A DNA stretch of 64,000 nt from JAJFFW01 sp038534195. GTDB lineage: Bacteria > Pseudomonadota > Alphaproteobacteria > Caulobacterales > Parvularculaceae. Made by a program: the position numbers and the translations under genes. The stretch spans positions 1 through 64,000 of the forward strand of contig JBCAXE010000001.1 in assembly GCA_038534195.1 (NCBI GenBank), written 5' to 3'. The notes beneath the pieces are model-generated. The model saw nothing but the letters and a program-made list of their open reading frames with translations, did not search any database and was not told the DNA's origin. Below are positions 33,734 through 42,597 of the stretch, in pieces. Numbering within the stretch: the stretch's first letter is position 1; each line of letters begins with the position of its first letter.

Positions 33734-36598
33734 TTGCTCGCGGATCAGATCAAGACAGTCCCCCATGTCTATGACGAAGCAGCGTCGCAAAGGCTGCGAG
33801 AAGCTTTGTCGCCGATTCTGGCCGGCGCGCCTTCTTCAGTGAAAGCGCTTATTGCGGGGGTCGGCGGCGCTTCTCCTTACCTATCGCGACTAATGCTTCA
33901 TCCGCAGGCGGACTTGGATCGATTGATCAATGCGCCGCTCGAGGAGACGCTAGAAGACGCCTGCATGATAGCGAAGACCGCCGGTGACGCGCCCGAGAGC
34001 GGCGATCAGATGCGGCGGTTGCGCATTGCAAAGATTAGAGCCGCGCTCGCCCTGGCGCTCGCCGAGATTTGCGGCGCCTGGAGCACGATGGAGGCCGCGG
34101 AAGCCCTTTCTACATTCGCTGACGCCGCGCTCACAGGCGCTTTGCGCGGCGCGTTGCGTTCGCTGACCGCCAAGGGATTTACGCCGCATGACGTTGAAGC
34201 GCCGGAGCGCGGGTCGGGCGTCGCCATCCTCGCCATGGGCAAGCATGGCGCTTTCGAGCTCAACTATTCCAGCGATATCGATATCATTGTCCTGTACGAT
34301 CCGCAGGCTGACGCCTTTGGCGGAAACGCGCGCGAGATCGCCGTCGCAGCGACCAAGCAGGTGGTCAAGCTTCTGCAGGAACAAACCGCTGACGGGTACG
34401 TATTTCGGACCGACCTGCGCTTAAGGCCTGACCCGGGTGTCTCAGCGGCGGCAATTTCCGTCGGCGCGGCGGAGACTTATTACGAGGCCCACGGACAGAA
34501 CTGGGAGCGGGCGGCGTTTATCAAAGCGCGAGCCGCGGTGGGTGATGTCGCCCTCGGTGAAGCGTTCCTGAAAAACTTGCGTCCCTTCGTCTGGCGGAAG
34601 TATCTCGATTTCGCCGCCATTGAAGACATCCATTCGATTAAGCGCCAGATACATGCAGCCAAAGGCGGCGGCGCGATTGAGTTCCTGGGGCACGACCTGA
34701 AAACCGGCCGGGGCGGCATCCGGGAGATTGAGTTTCTGGTACAAACGCAACAACTCATTCTTGGCGGTAAGAACCCGGACTTGCGTTCACGGAGCACGCT
34801 CGATGCGCTTTCCGGATTATGCGCCTATCAGCAGATTTCGGAAGAAGAGCGTGGCTCGCTCGCGCAAGCCTATCGATATCTGCGCAAGGTCGAGCACCGC
34901 ATCCAGATGGTCAATGATGAACAAACCCACAAAGTACCGACATCCCGTGAGGGCGTGCTGCGCCTTGCAGCGTTTCTGGGGGAGGAGCCAGGCGCCTTCG
35001 AGGCGCAGTTGCGTAACGTTATGGAGCGCACGCACGAACACTTCGCTGACCTGTTTCATCAGGAAGAGAGGCTTTCCTCGTCGACCGGCAGTTTGAGTTT
35101 TACCGGCGTTGAAAATAATCCTGCAACCCTTGAGACTCTCAGCGCAATGGGCTTCCGCCGTCCAGAGATCGTCAGCGATAGGGTGCGCCATTGGCACGCG
35201 GGCGGCGTACGCGCAACATCCTCACAAAGGGCGCGTGAGATATTGACGAAGCTGACGCCGCGTCTTCTTGAAAGCCTCGGCGCGGCCAGTGATCCGGATG
35301 CGGCGTTCGTCGCTTTCGACGCCTTCCTCGGACGCCTGCCGTCCGGCGTTCAGGTATTTTCGCTATTTGCGCACAGCCCGGCGATCTTTGACCGCCTGAT
35401 CCGTATCATGACGGTCGCGCCGTTTCTTGGTAAAGAGCTCGCCCGCCGCCGGCATCTGATTGAGGCGTTGCTCGATCCGTCATGGCCGCAGCCCCCATCC
35501 AGCCGGGCGGCATATCGCGAGGGGCTTCAGGCGCAGTTAGCGAACGCCGAAAATTTCGAAGATAGGTTAAACGTTTCGCGCCGCTGGGCCCGGGAGGAAA
35601 AATTTCAGATTACGGCGCCGCTCGTTTTGGGACGCGTCGCGCCAGACGCGGCGGCGCATGCCTACTCCGATCTCGCAGACACTGTTCTCACGGCCATGTC
35701 GCCCGTGGCGAGGGCGGAAATGCGCGCCGCCCACGGTGATATTGACGGTGAGCTCGCGATCATCGGCCTCGGACGGCTCGGCGCGGGCGATATGACGGCG
35801 ACGTCCGATATCGATTTGATTTTTGTTTATGACGCCGCCGAGGAAGCGGTCTCAGACGGCGCGAAACCCTTGGACGCCACCACCTATTTCACCCGCCTTG
35901 TCCGGCGGATCGTCACGGCGCTGACGGCCGTGACGGAAGAGGGATCCCTTTACGAGGTCGATATGCAACTGCGCCCGTCCGGCGGGGCCGGACCGGCGGC
36001 GGTGAGCCGATCGGCGTTTACGCGATATTTCGCGCAAGACGCCTGGACCTGGGAAGTGATGGCCCTCACCAAAGCGCGGATCATCGACGCCGGTCCCGAA
36101 TTCGCGGCGGCCCTGGCGCGTGAAATCGATCACATCATCAGCCAGCCGCGCGACGCCGGGGCGCTTGCGAACGACGTTCATGAAATGCGCCTGCGCCTCC
36201 TGTCCGCGAAACCTGCCGTGAATGTTTGGGACGTTAAAAACGTCGCCGGGGGCGTCACCGACATTGATTTTATCCACCAATATTTGCAGCTTTCATACGG
36301 CGCGCGTTTCGCGCGGGACGCGATGCCGTCAGATGCCGCGAACGCCCTTGGTCGCGACGCCTTAACAACGTTGCGCGCGGCGTCAGGCCTTTACCAATCC
36401 ACCCTTCAGCTAAGCCGCGCCGCCACTGGCGCGGTCTTTGAGCCGGAAGGCGCGGGACTTGCATTAATTAAGCGGATGAGCGAAGCCTGCGGGGTAAATA
36501 GTCTTGAGGCGGCGGAATCGTTGCTTACGCGCACGGAACGGGACGTTAAGCATATTTATGACAGTCTCATTGGGCCGTTAGTGAAGGCGAAGGGTTAA
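33734..36598 (+). CDS. glnE: Glutamine synthetase adenylyltransferase/deadenylylase
   Basis: A 954-residue GlnE, the bifunctional enzyme that adds and removes AMP on glutamine synthetase in response to nitrogen state through PII. It has two nucleotidyltransferase domains: the N-terminal deadenylylase with GKHGAFELNYSSDIDIIV (about residues 168-185), and the C-terminal adenylylase with GRLGAGDMTATSDIDLIFVY. The linker helical region and the C-terminal signal-binding part are complete. Start TTG at 33734 with an AGGA site about 8 bp upstream; an in-frame stop lies just before. A 14-bp gap leads into the flavoprotein/GcvT operon. Confidence 0.93.
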   Translation: MLADQIKTVPHVYDEAASQRLREALSPILAGAPSSVKALIAGVGGASPYLSRLMLHPQADLDRLINAPLEETLEDACMIAKTAGDAPESGDQMRRLRIAKIRAALALALAEICGAWSTMEAAEALSTFADAALTGALRGALRSLTAKGFTPHDVEAPERGSGVAILAMGKHGAFELNYSSDIDIIVLYDPQADAFGGNAREIAVAATKQVVKLLQEQTADGYVFRTDLRLRPDPGVSAAAISVGAAETYYEAHGQNWERAAFIKARAAVGDVALGEAFLKNLRPFVWRKYLDFAAIEDIHSIKRQIHAAKGGGAIEFLGHDLKTGRGGIREIEFLVQTQQLILGGKNPDLRSRSTLDALSGLCAYQQISEEERGSLAQAYRYLRKVEHRIQMVNDEQTHKVPTSREGVLRLAAFLGEEPGAFEAQLRNVMERTHEHFADLFHQEERLSSSTGSLSFTGVENNPATLETLSAMGFRRPEIVSDRVRHWHAGGVRATSSQRAREILTKLTPRLLESLGAASDPDAAFVAFDAFLGRLPSGVQVFSLFAHSPAIFDRLIRIMTVAPFLGKELARRRHLIEALLDPSWPQPPSSRAAYREGLQAQLANAENFEDRLNVSRRWAREEKFQITAPLVLGRVAPDAAAHAYSDLADTVLTAMSPVARAEMRAAHGDIDGELAIIGLGRLGAGDMTATSDIDLIFVYDAAEEAVSDGAKPLDATTYFTRLVRRIVTALTAVTEEGSLYEVDMQLRPSGGAGPAAVSRSAFTRYFAQDAWTWEVMALTKARIIDAGPEFAAALAREIDHIISQPRDAGALANDVHEMRLRLLSAKPAVNVWDVKNVAGGVTDIDFIHQYLQLSYGARFARDAMPSDAANALGRDALTTLRAASGLYQSTLQLSRAATGAVFEPEGAGLALIKRMSEACGVNSLEAAESLLTRTERDVKHIYDSLIGPLVKAKG

Positions 36599-36612
36599 GG
36601 CGGAATTCGAGT

Positions 36613-37926
36613 ATGGGAAATCGCCGCCAATTTGATTTGGTCGTAATCGGTGACGACTTGAGCGGGCTCGCCGCCGCCGCTTGCGCTGCGCGTCGAGGCG
36701 CAGCCTGCGCTGTTATTGCGACAGGCCATGAACCGACGGAGCAGGCGTCCGTCGCGTCTATTCCAAATTTCGTCTGGCGCCGTCTTGATCTCCATGAGAC
36801 CGGCTTGGCGCCGGAACAGGTAAGCGCATGCGTTTCCCTTTTCAACGACGCAGAAGCGATTACAACCTTCGCAGATGACCACGACACCATTGAAGCCCTA
36901 GACAAGACCGCGCCAGCGGACAGCGCGCTGTGGAGCGACTTCCGGTCGGAAATGCGCCGTAAACAGAAGAGTAAGCGGCCGACCGGCGAACAGATCGTCG
37001 CCAGCCCGGAAAGACTACATCAGACAGCGCCGCTTGACGGCATGCTCACCGACTCAATGGCGGGGTTGCTCGACGATTACTTCACCAGCGATCATTTAAA
37101 AACACACCTTGCATCCGTTGCTGGATTGACATTCGGTATCGGTGGAGAAGAGCCGGGGTCTGGCTTTGCGCTCGCCTCCGCCTCTGATTGGTCAGCCTGG
37201 CGCGTTAAGAACGACGGCACTCTAGTGGAGACCCTAAACCGGGTTTGTGAAAAGCTCAGTGTTGAGAAGATCGCTTACCCGATTCGCCGGATCGAGCGGC
37301 ACGATAGCCGAAATTACAATATCGACTTCGATTTGGGTGATGGATTACGCGCGCGCGCGGTGATGGCGTCGTCGCCAAGGATCGCAGCGGCGATGGGGCT
37401 GCGCACGGAAGATGATCCATCGCCTCTGGCGGCGCCGGAGAGCGCAGAGGCGGTAATTAGCGTAAAGCTTTCTGAAACTTCGAACCCGCCGGTTGAATTA
37501 AAGGACGGATTAAACGCGATCTATTACATCGCCGAGACCAAGGACGAGATCCGTGCTGCGCGCGATGCGGTTCTGGAAGGGCGAACCCCGGAAAATCCGC
37601 CACTAATGTTCGAGTTGGGGGATAAGGAGATTATCGCCCGCACGCCCTATTGCCCGCGGCTCTTGGCGTCTGAGGACGGCCCGCGCGAATGGACGGGGCA
37701 AGACCGCCAAATCCTCGGGAAGCAAGTTCTTCAACGTCTTGGGAAGTATCTAAACGGCGCGCTGGAAACCGTTCAACGTACGGATGTTAAAGTCTTTGGG
37801 GTCGCTGAGCTCGATCCGGAGCATCCGCTGAACGAAAATATGCCGACAATTCATGCGCCGGCGCCTGAAGTGAACGAAATTGCGGCGGCCGCGCGATTGG
37901 CTATGAGGTTGGTACGCGGTGGGTGA
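36613..37926 (+). CDS. Flavoprotein-like protein with degenerate dinucleotide-binding motif
   Basis: A 437-residue protein of the FAD/NAD(P)-oxidoreductase superfamily. Its N-terminal Rossmann region DLVVIGDDLSGLAAAACAAR shows GxGxxG replaced by GDDLSG, with the middle Gly missing. A typical C-terminal FAD site (such as a GD.a/GD motif near the end) is not visible. This suggests altered cofactor binding or a non-catalytic partner subunit. It overlaps the next gene by 8 bp and lies 14 bp after glnE, so it is probably co-transcribed. The function is unknown; pairing with the following oxidase-like protein hints at a heteromer. Confidence 0.75.
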   Translation: MGNRRQFDLVVIGDDLSGLAAAACAARRGAACAVIATGHEPTEQASVASIPNFVWRRLDLHETGLAPEQVSACVSLFNDAEAITTFADDHDTIEALDKTAPADSALWSDFRSEMRRKQKSKRPTGEQIVASPERLHQTAPLDGMLTDSMAGLLDDYFTSDHLKTHLASVAGLTFGIGGEEPGSGFALASASDWSAWRVKNDGTLVETLNRVCEKLSVEKIAYPIRRIERHDSRNYNIDFDLGDGLRARAVMASSPRIAAAMGLRTEDDPSPLAAPESAEAVISVKLSETSNPPVELKDGLNAIYYIAETKDEIRAARDAVLEGRTPENPPLMFELGDKEIIARTPYCPRLLASEDGPREWTGQDRQILGKQVLQRLGKYLNGALETVQRTDVKVFGVAELDPEHPLNENMPTIHAPAPEVNEIAAAARLAMRLVRGG

Positions 37927-39475
37927 CGAGTTTCAGTTCCGTGAGGAGCCGGCGCCGCCGGCCGGCGCTCGCATAGAGGGCGGCGTCGATGCTGTGGTGA
38001 TCGGCGGGACCATCGACGGCATGGTGGCTGCAGCTTATCTCGGCCGCGCTGGCCTTAAGACCGTCCTTCTGGAAGCGGGCCTTTATCCGCCTGAATTGCG
38101 GCCCTTTACGCCCGGTTACTTTGCAGACGACGGCGACTTTCTCGTGCGTGAACTCGATCCCGAGATTGTCTCATCGCTCGACCTCTATCGCCACGGTTTG
38201 TCGTTTGTGCAGCGCCGGTTCGACACCGTCTATTACTTCGCTGATAAGAGCGCGCTGTTTATTTCGGGCGACCTATTCCAATCTTTTGAATCCGTCGCCG
38301 ACATGAGTGACGATGACGGCGCGGCTTACAAGAAGTTCGTTGAGGAAATGCTTGAGGCGGCACGGGAGCTCCGCCCATTTTTCTACGGCGAGCCCTTGCA
38401 TAAACTCTCCAAGCGGACAAAGCAGCTATTTACAAAATTCGGCTCCGCGTCGTTGGAGCATGTGCTTGATCAGTATTTCGAGGATCACCGAGTTAAAGAT
38501 CTGCTTGTTGCGGAAGCCTCGCTTCGCTCGGCATTAAAGCCAAGCGATCCTCATAGTTTTCTTTCCCTTTTGCGGCGCTGGTCAGGGGAGGCCGCAGGCC
38601 TACAGGCGGCTTGCGCGCTTTCAAGCGGCGGGTACAGCGGGCTGTTCGATGCGCTCCGGCGGGCCGTTCAGGGTGCAGGCGTCGATATACGCGCAGGCGC
38701 AGACATTCAGTCTTTGCTCGTAGAATGGGACGGCGTCGGCGGCGTCGCCATGCGCGACGGCGGACAAATCAGGGCGCCGATTGTCGTCAACGCGCTGAAT
38801 GGACGACAGGTCTTCATGGAACAGATCGGTCCGGGTCTCATCGATATCGAGTTTCAGAAAATCCTGACGCCGCCAGCGCCAAAATTCGCGTCGGCGAAGA
38901 TTCACTTTGCATTGAACGGGACGCCACGCGACGGGCAAACGAAAGCCAATCTTTCCCGCCGGCTCGTTTATACGCCGGACCGGCTGCAAATGCGCCGGGC
39001 CTACCGCATGGCGCGTGACGGGGACGTGGCGTCCGAATTGTTGATGGAAGTCGTCTTTCCGAATGTCTTCGAAGAAGGCTGGGCGCCGCCCAACGGCAGC
39101 CTCGGGGCCGGCTGGCTGCATCCGTTGCCGTATACGACGGAGCCGGATGATAAGCTGCGCGAAAAAATTCAGGCGGCCGCGCTCAGTACGATTGAGAGAA
39201 TTGCGCCAGGCGCCGGCGATCGCCTTGAGGCGATCGATGTTGCGTTGTCATGCGACATTGCTGAGAAATTCGGGCTTGCGCCAGAAGGTTTCGCCAGTGC
39301 GCAGTCCGTTCTCGCTGAAGCACAGCGCGCACAGGCGCTGCGTAATGCATCCGGATTAAAGGGTGTATTTTTCTGCGGCCCCGAAGCGCAAGTGGGGCGG
39401 TGCGTTAGCGGTTCCGCCGGTAAGAGCGCCGCGCTCGCCGCCCTTAGATATAACCGCCGGGCGGTGGCGGCATGA
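37919..39475 (+). CDS. Phytoene-desaturase/PYROXD2-like flavoprotein
   Basis: A 518-residue oxidoreductase of the phytoene dehydrogenase/PYROXD2-like group. The N-terminal AVVIGGTIDGMVAAAYLGRA is like the family block VVIGAGHNGLVAAAYLA but with GGTIDG in place of GxGxxG. Conserved central blocks are GGYSGLFDALRRAVQGAGV and the C-terminal VFFCGPEAQVGRCVSGSAGK, matching the family's final FAD-contact motif, though changed. No other carotenoid-pathway genes are adjacent, so a desaturase role is unsupported. The GTG start overlaps the preceding gene by 8 bp and its end overlaps the GcvT-like gene by 4 bp. Confidence 0.8.
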   Translation: MGDEFQFREEPAPPAGARIEGGVDAVVIGGTIDGMVAAAYLGRAGLKTVLLEAGLYPPELRPFTPGYFADDGDFLVRELDPEIVSSLDLYRHGLSFVQRRFDTVYYFADKSALFISGDLFQSFESVADMSDDDGAAYKKFVEEMLEAARELRPFFYGEPLHKLSKRTKQLFTKFGSASLEHVLDQYFEDHRVKDLLVAEASLRSALKPSDPHSFLSLLRRWSGEAAGLQAACALSSGGYSGLFDALRRAVQGAGVDIRAGADIQSLLVEWDGVGGVAMRDGGQIRAPIVVNALNGRQVFMEQIGPGLIDIEFQKILTPPAPKFASAKIHFALNGTPRDGQTKANLSRRLVYTPDRLQMRRAYRMARDGDVASELLMEVVFPNVFEEGWAPPNGSLGAGWLHPLPYTTEPDDKLREKIQAAALSTIERIAPGAGDRLEAIDVALSCDIAEKFGLAPEGFASAQSVLAEAQRAQALRNASGLKGVFFCGPEAQVGRCVSGSAGKSAALAALRYNRRAVAA

Positions 39476-40638
39476 TTTTTCCGGGGCCTGATCTTTCAGC
39501 CGTTGAGCCAAAGCCGACGGCCTTGTTCTCTGCGACCGCCTCTGTCAGTTACGCCAATAGCTGGGTCTCCATAAATGGGTGGTCGACGCCGCTCGTTTTC
39601 ACGAGCGTTAAGGAGGAATATGCGGCGCTCACGCGCAATGCAGCGGTGGCCGATTTCGGCGCCCTGTGGCGCTATATTGTGCGCGGCGACGGCGCCCCTG
39701 ATTACCTTGCGCGGGTGACGACAGCCCCCTTGCGTAATTTGGAGGTTGGCGAAAGTGCGCGAGGATTGATCCTGTCTTCTACCGGCGGCGTTGTCGATAT
39801 CATCGACATTGCGCGTTTGGGGTCAGGCATGTTTCTCCTGACCTGTTCATGTTCGCATGCGCGCCGTTTGCAACTGGCCGCCCGCGGTATGGGTGTCACA
39901 ATCGAAGATATCACGGGCCGCGTCGCCGCTCTTGCGATCATCGGTCCAGAAGCGCGAGACACGGCGGCCGCCGCCGGCGTTGACGCGGCGAGTGAAAACC
40001 TCGCCTCGCAGACGACGGTTAGAGGCATTGAAACCGCCGCCCGGCCAATCCATGTGGGTGTCCAGCCCGGTGTTGAGATTATTTATCCGTATGAGGAAGC
40101 CCTGACGCTTTGGGAGCGTGTGCGCCGCGCCGCCGGACCAACGCCGGCCGGCCTCAGCGCCATCGACATCTTGCGGATCGAAGCGGGCTGCCCCCGGGTC
40201 GGCGTCGACTTTGTCAGCGCCGACAAGATCACAAGACCGAAACAGGCCCGCTCACCCGAAGCGCTTGGTTTGCCGCATCTGGCGCCGGCGAACCGCGCCT
40301 GGTTCAATGGGCGGCGTGCGTTGTCAGCTAAAACGCCGGCTCCTGAAAAAGCGCTCTTCGTTCTTGTGCTCGACGGCGAAGAGCCCATGCCGGGCGCGAG
40401 CGTCACGAGCAATGGCGCGCCGGTCGGTCGTATAACCTCTGCCGTATTTTCGCCCTGTTTCCGCAGCGTCGTGGCCTTCGCCGAACTCCCCCTTAACGTT
40501 GACGCGGGCGCGCTCAAGGCGTCCACGCTTGAAAATGACGAAGGGTTTGTGGACGCGAAGATCCTTGAAACAGCGGAAAGCGACCTGGCGACGGCCTTCC
40601 GGGCCTCTCTGACGGAAACGACGGAATCGCGTCGCTGA
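39472..40638 (+). CDS. GcvT-like aminomethyltransferase-fold protein
   Basis: A 388-residue protein of the folate-binding GcvT/YgfZ superfamily. It has an N-terminal EYAALTRNAAVADFGALWRY block, ILSSTGGVVDIIDIARL with the acidic residue corresponding to the T-protein active region, and a C-terminal barrel with PVGRITSAVFSPCFRSVVAF. The canonical Asn/Ala segment is replaced by CSCSHAR. No GcvH, GcvP or folate gene is adjacent. The 4-bp overlap with the PYROXD2-like gene suggests that the products act together, perhaps on a methylated amine, which is inference. Confidence 0.82.
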   Translation: MIFPGPDLSAVEPKPTALFSATASVSYANSWVSINGWSTPLVFTSVKEEYAALTRNAAVADFGALWRYIVRGDGAPDYLARVTTAPLRNLEVGESARGLILSSTGGVVDIIDIARLGSGMFLLTCSCSHARRLQLAARGMGVTIEDITGRVAALAIIGPEARDTAAAAGVDAASENLASQTTVRGIETAARPIHVGVQPGVEIIYPYEEALTLWERVRRAAGPTPAGLSAIDILRIEAGCPRVGVDFVSADKITRPKQARSPEALGLPHLAPANRAWFNGRRALSAKTPAPEKALFVLVLDGEEPMPGASVTSNGAPVGRITSAVFSPCFRSVVAFAELPLNVDAGALKASTLENDEGFVDAKILETAESDLATAFRASLTETTESRR

Positions 40639-40680
40639 TCCGTTTAACGGTTGCTGGATGGCCAAACACAAGGATTTATC

Positions 40681-41079
40681 ATGAACCGAAGAACAACATT
40701 ATTGCTCGCCGCCGCGCTCAGCGCCGTCGCGGGCGTTGCTTATGCCCAAGGCCGGAACGCTGACGCCAATGGCGACGGTATTATCACCAAAGCGGAGTTG
40801 GACGCCCGGACCGAGGCGCTCATCGAAGCAGCCGACACCGATGGCGACGGCGCACTTACGGAAGAAGAATTGCGCGCGCATCGCGAAGCGCGCCGGGCCG
40901 AACGCCGTGCGGAACGTGATCCAGACAAGAACGGTGATGGCGTGATCAGCTTTGCGGAGTTTCAGGACGCCGCTAAAGAACGCTTTGAACGTCGTGATCG
41001 CAATAATGACGGCGTCTTGGACGAAAGCGAGCGCGGTCGCATGGGTAAGCGTAAGGGCCATGGCCGCCGCGGCGAATAA
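40681..41079 (+). CDS. Secreted EF-hand calcium-binding protein
   Basis: A 132-residue exported protein. Signal peptide residues 1-22 (to VAYAQ), then four EF-hand loops: DANGDGIITKAE, DTDGDGALTEEE, DKNGDGVISFAE and DRNNDGVLDESE. All have acidic residues at loop positions 1, 3, 5 and 12. Arg/Glu-rich helices link the pairs, and the tail is basic and Gly-rich. Ca2+ binding in the periplasm is expected. The ATG at 40681 was chosen as the start of the signal peptide. It lies just before an ECF sigma module. Confidence 0.88.
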   Translation: MNRRTTLLLAAALSAVAGVAYAQGRNADANGDGIITKAELDARTEALIEAADTDGDGALTEEELRAHREARRAERRAERDPDKNGDGVISFAEFQDAAKERFERRDRNNDGVLDESERGRMGKRKGHGRRGE

Positions 41080-41092
41080 CGCTACAAGCCTC

Positions 41093-41122
41093 GGTGCGGC
41101 GTTTCACGCCGCACCAGGGTTT
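41093..41122 (+). terminator. Strong hairpin between EF-hand gene and ECF sigma gene
   Basis: GGTGCGGCG (41093-41101) pairs perfectly with CGCCGCACC (41107-41115) around TTTCA, then AGGGTTT. Terminator-like, though the T run is short. It would separate the EF-hand gene from the sigma factor operon. Confidence 0.65.
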
Positions 41123-41157
41123 AAACCGAAGGTTCACCACGAACGGGTTGAGGCGCT

Positions 41158-41733
41158 TTGCCTGGCGTTGAAAACAATGATGAAGAGCTCGTTGCGCGCG
41201 CCGGAGCCGGTGATCGGTTGGCCGCGAGCACGCTTGTATTGCGGCATACGGACAAAATAATGGGCGTGTGTTTCAGAATGCTTGGGTCGCGCGACCAGGC
41301 TGAAGACGCGACGCAGGAAACATTTCTTCGCCTGTGGAAAAGCGCCGCGCGCTGGCGTCCGCAAGGCGCGAAATTCGAGACGTGGCTTTATCGCGTCGCG
41401 ATGAACATATGTTACGATCGCTTGCGAAAACGCGGGCGCGAGGCTCCAGAGGAAAGCGCACCTGAACAGATTGATCAGGCGCTCCGCGCCGATGCGCTGA
41501 TGATGCGCGAAGAACGCGCTCAAATCGTAACCGATGCGATGGCGTCGCTGCCTGACCGCCAGCGCATGGCGATCACGCTGTGCCATTATCAGGAGCTTTC
41601 GAATATTGAGGCGGCGGAAATTATGGAGGCGAGCGTGGAGGCGATTGAGTCGCTTCTCTCCAGAGCGCGCCGCTCGCTTCGCGAGAAACTGACGCCAATG
41701 CGTAGCGAGCTAATGGAAGGAACGCGATCGTGA
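41158..41733 (+). CDS. ECF-type RNA polymerase sigma factor
   Basis: A 191-residue ECF sigma factor. Region 2 contains RMLGSRDQAEDATQETFLRL and region 2.4 FETWLYRVAMNICYDRLRK. Region 4 has LPDRQRMAITLCHYQELSN and the helix-turn-helix MEASVEAIESLLSRARRSL. Start TTG (41158) with an AGG-containing site nearby. It overlaps the downstream gene by 4 bp, as sigma/anti-sigma pairs often do. With the metal-sensor-like gene downstream, the module resembles CnrH/CnrYX regulation, by inference. Confidence 0.88.
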   Translation: MPGVENNDEELVARAGAGDRLAASTLVLRHTDKIMGVCFRMLGSRDQAEDATQETFLRLWKSAARWRPQGAKFETWLYRVAMNICYDRLRKRGREAPEESAPEQIDQALRADALMMREERAQIVTDAMASLPDRQRMAITLCHYQELSNIEAAEIMEASVEAIESLLSRARRSLREKLTPMRSELMEGTRS

Positions 41734-42095
41734 CGACGACTTCGGAAAATACCTCTGATCCAATCGATGATCTCGACGTGTTGCTCCGCGAGGCATCTGC
41801 GCCGGATGCGAGCGAGGCGTTAAAGCGCCGCATTCTTGCAGATCACGAACGGATCGCGCCGTCGGCGCAACGGGCCGGCGCCGGGCTTGGCCTCCTGCAT
41901 TGGTTCAAACAATTTGGGTTGGCGCCGACAGGCGCGCTGGCGGGGTTAGGCGCGCTTGGTTTCGTGGTCGGCATGTCCACAGCAGTTAACAGCGCCGCCT
42001 TCGCAGCGCAGGATGAAGCGCTGTATTTTGCAGCGGACACGCTCAACTATGTGCTTGTCGACGACAGTGAGGAGGCCTTATGGGCCGCGGATTGA
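41730..42095 (+). CDS. Probable anti-sigma factor, single membrane helix
   Basis: A 121-residue protein with a cytoplasmic acidic/helical N-terminus (DDLDVLLREASAPDASEALK), one membrane helix at about 68-92 (GALAGLGALGFVVGMSTAV) and a short periplasmic tail. No zinc-binding HxxxCxxC motif is present. The overlap with the sigma gene (GTGA) and the position argue for an anti-sigma role. The GTG start is fixed by this overlap. It overlaps the next gene by 16 bp. Confidence 0.7.
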   Translation: MTTTSENTSDPIDDLDVLLREASAPDASEALKRRILADHERIAPSAQRAGAGLGLLHWFKQFGLAPTGALAGLGALGFVVGMSTAVNSAAFAAQDEALYFAADTLNYVLVDDSEEALWAAD

Positions 42096-42556
42096 TGATT
42101 GTGCTGGCGGCGTCGCTCGCCTGCAACGTATTCCTTGGCGGATTTGTCGCCGGCCGGATGATAGGTAAACCTCCGCCAGGACCGCCGCGCGGCGAATTAG
42201 AAATGGAGCGCATATTCGGCGCGTCTGAGGTTTTATCCGAAGAGGGACGAAAGGCATTTCGCGGGGTTTTCTTCGAAAAAAGAGACGCGCTTCGCGAAAG
42301 CCGCCGAAAGGTCCGTGAGGCGCGTCGCTCGATGTCGGAAAGCCTAAATACGCAGCCGTGGGATGATGAGGCCATCGATCAAGCGATCGCAGATTTCCAC
42401 GCAGCGCAAGACGCTCATCGTACGGTGCAAACAGCGTTATTTGTCGAGGCGTTTAAGGTTCTTTCTATTGAAGACCGCAAAGCGCTCATGGAGCACCAGG
42501 CGCGCAAGCGCAGACCCCGCGATGGACGGCGCAGAGGGGGGCGGGACCCACGTTAG
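42080..42556 (+). CDS. Periplasmic metal-sensor-like protein (CnrX/Spy family)
   Basis: A 158-residue protein with an N-terminal anchor helix (GLMIVLAASLACNVFLGGFV) and a helical, charged periplasmic part like the heavy-metal-resistance (PF13801) and Spy/CpxP proteins. The sequence has many Glu/Arg residues and few Cys/His, so metal specificity cannot be read. It ends in an Arg-rich tail. It follows the sigma/anti-sigma pair with a 16-bp overlap and likely senses the inducing condition. Confidence 0.75.
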   Translation: MGRGLMIVLAASLACNVFLGGFVAGRMIGKPPPGPPRGELEMERIFGASEVLSEEGRKAFRGVFFEKRDALRESRRKVREARRSMSESLNTQPWDDEAIDQAIADFHAAQDAHRTVQTALFVEAFKVLSIEDRKALMEHQARKRRPRDGRRRGGRDPR

Positions 42557-42597
42557 CGCAATCCAGCTTTATGAGAATTCAAACGCGGACCCTGAAA

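Noticed and set aside
37919..39475. Carotenoid biosynthesis gene (crtI)
   Set aside because: Only distant similarity, motif changes at both FAD sites, and no crtB, crtE or crtY nearby.
39472..40638. Glycine cleavage T-protein gcvT
   Set aside because: No gcvH or gcvP neighbour and the conserved Asn/Ala segment is replaced; called GcvT-like only.
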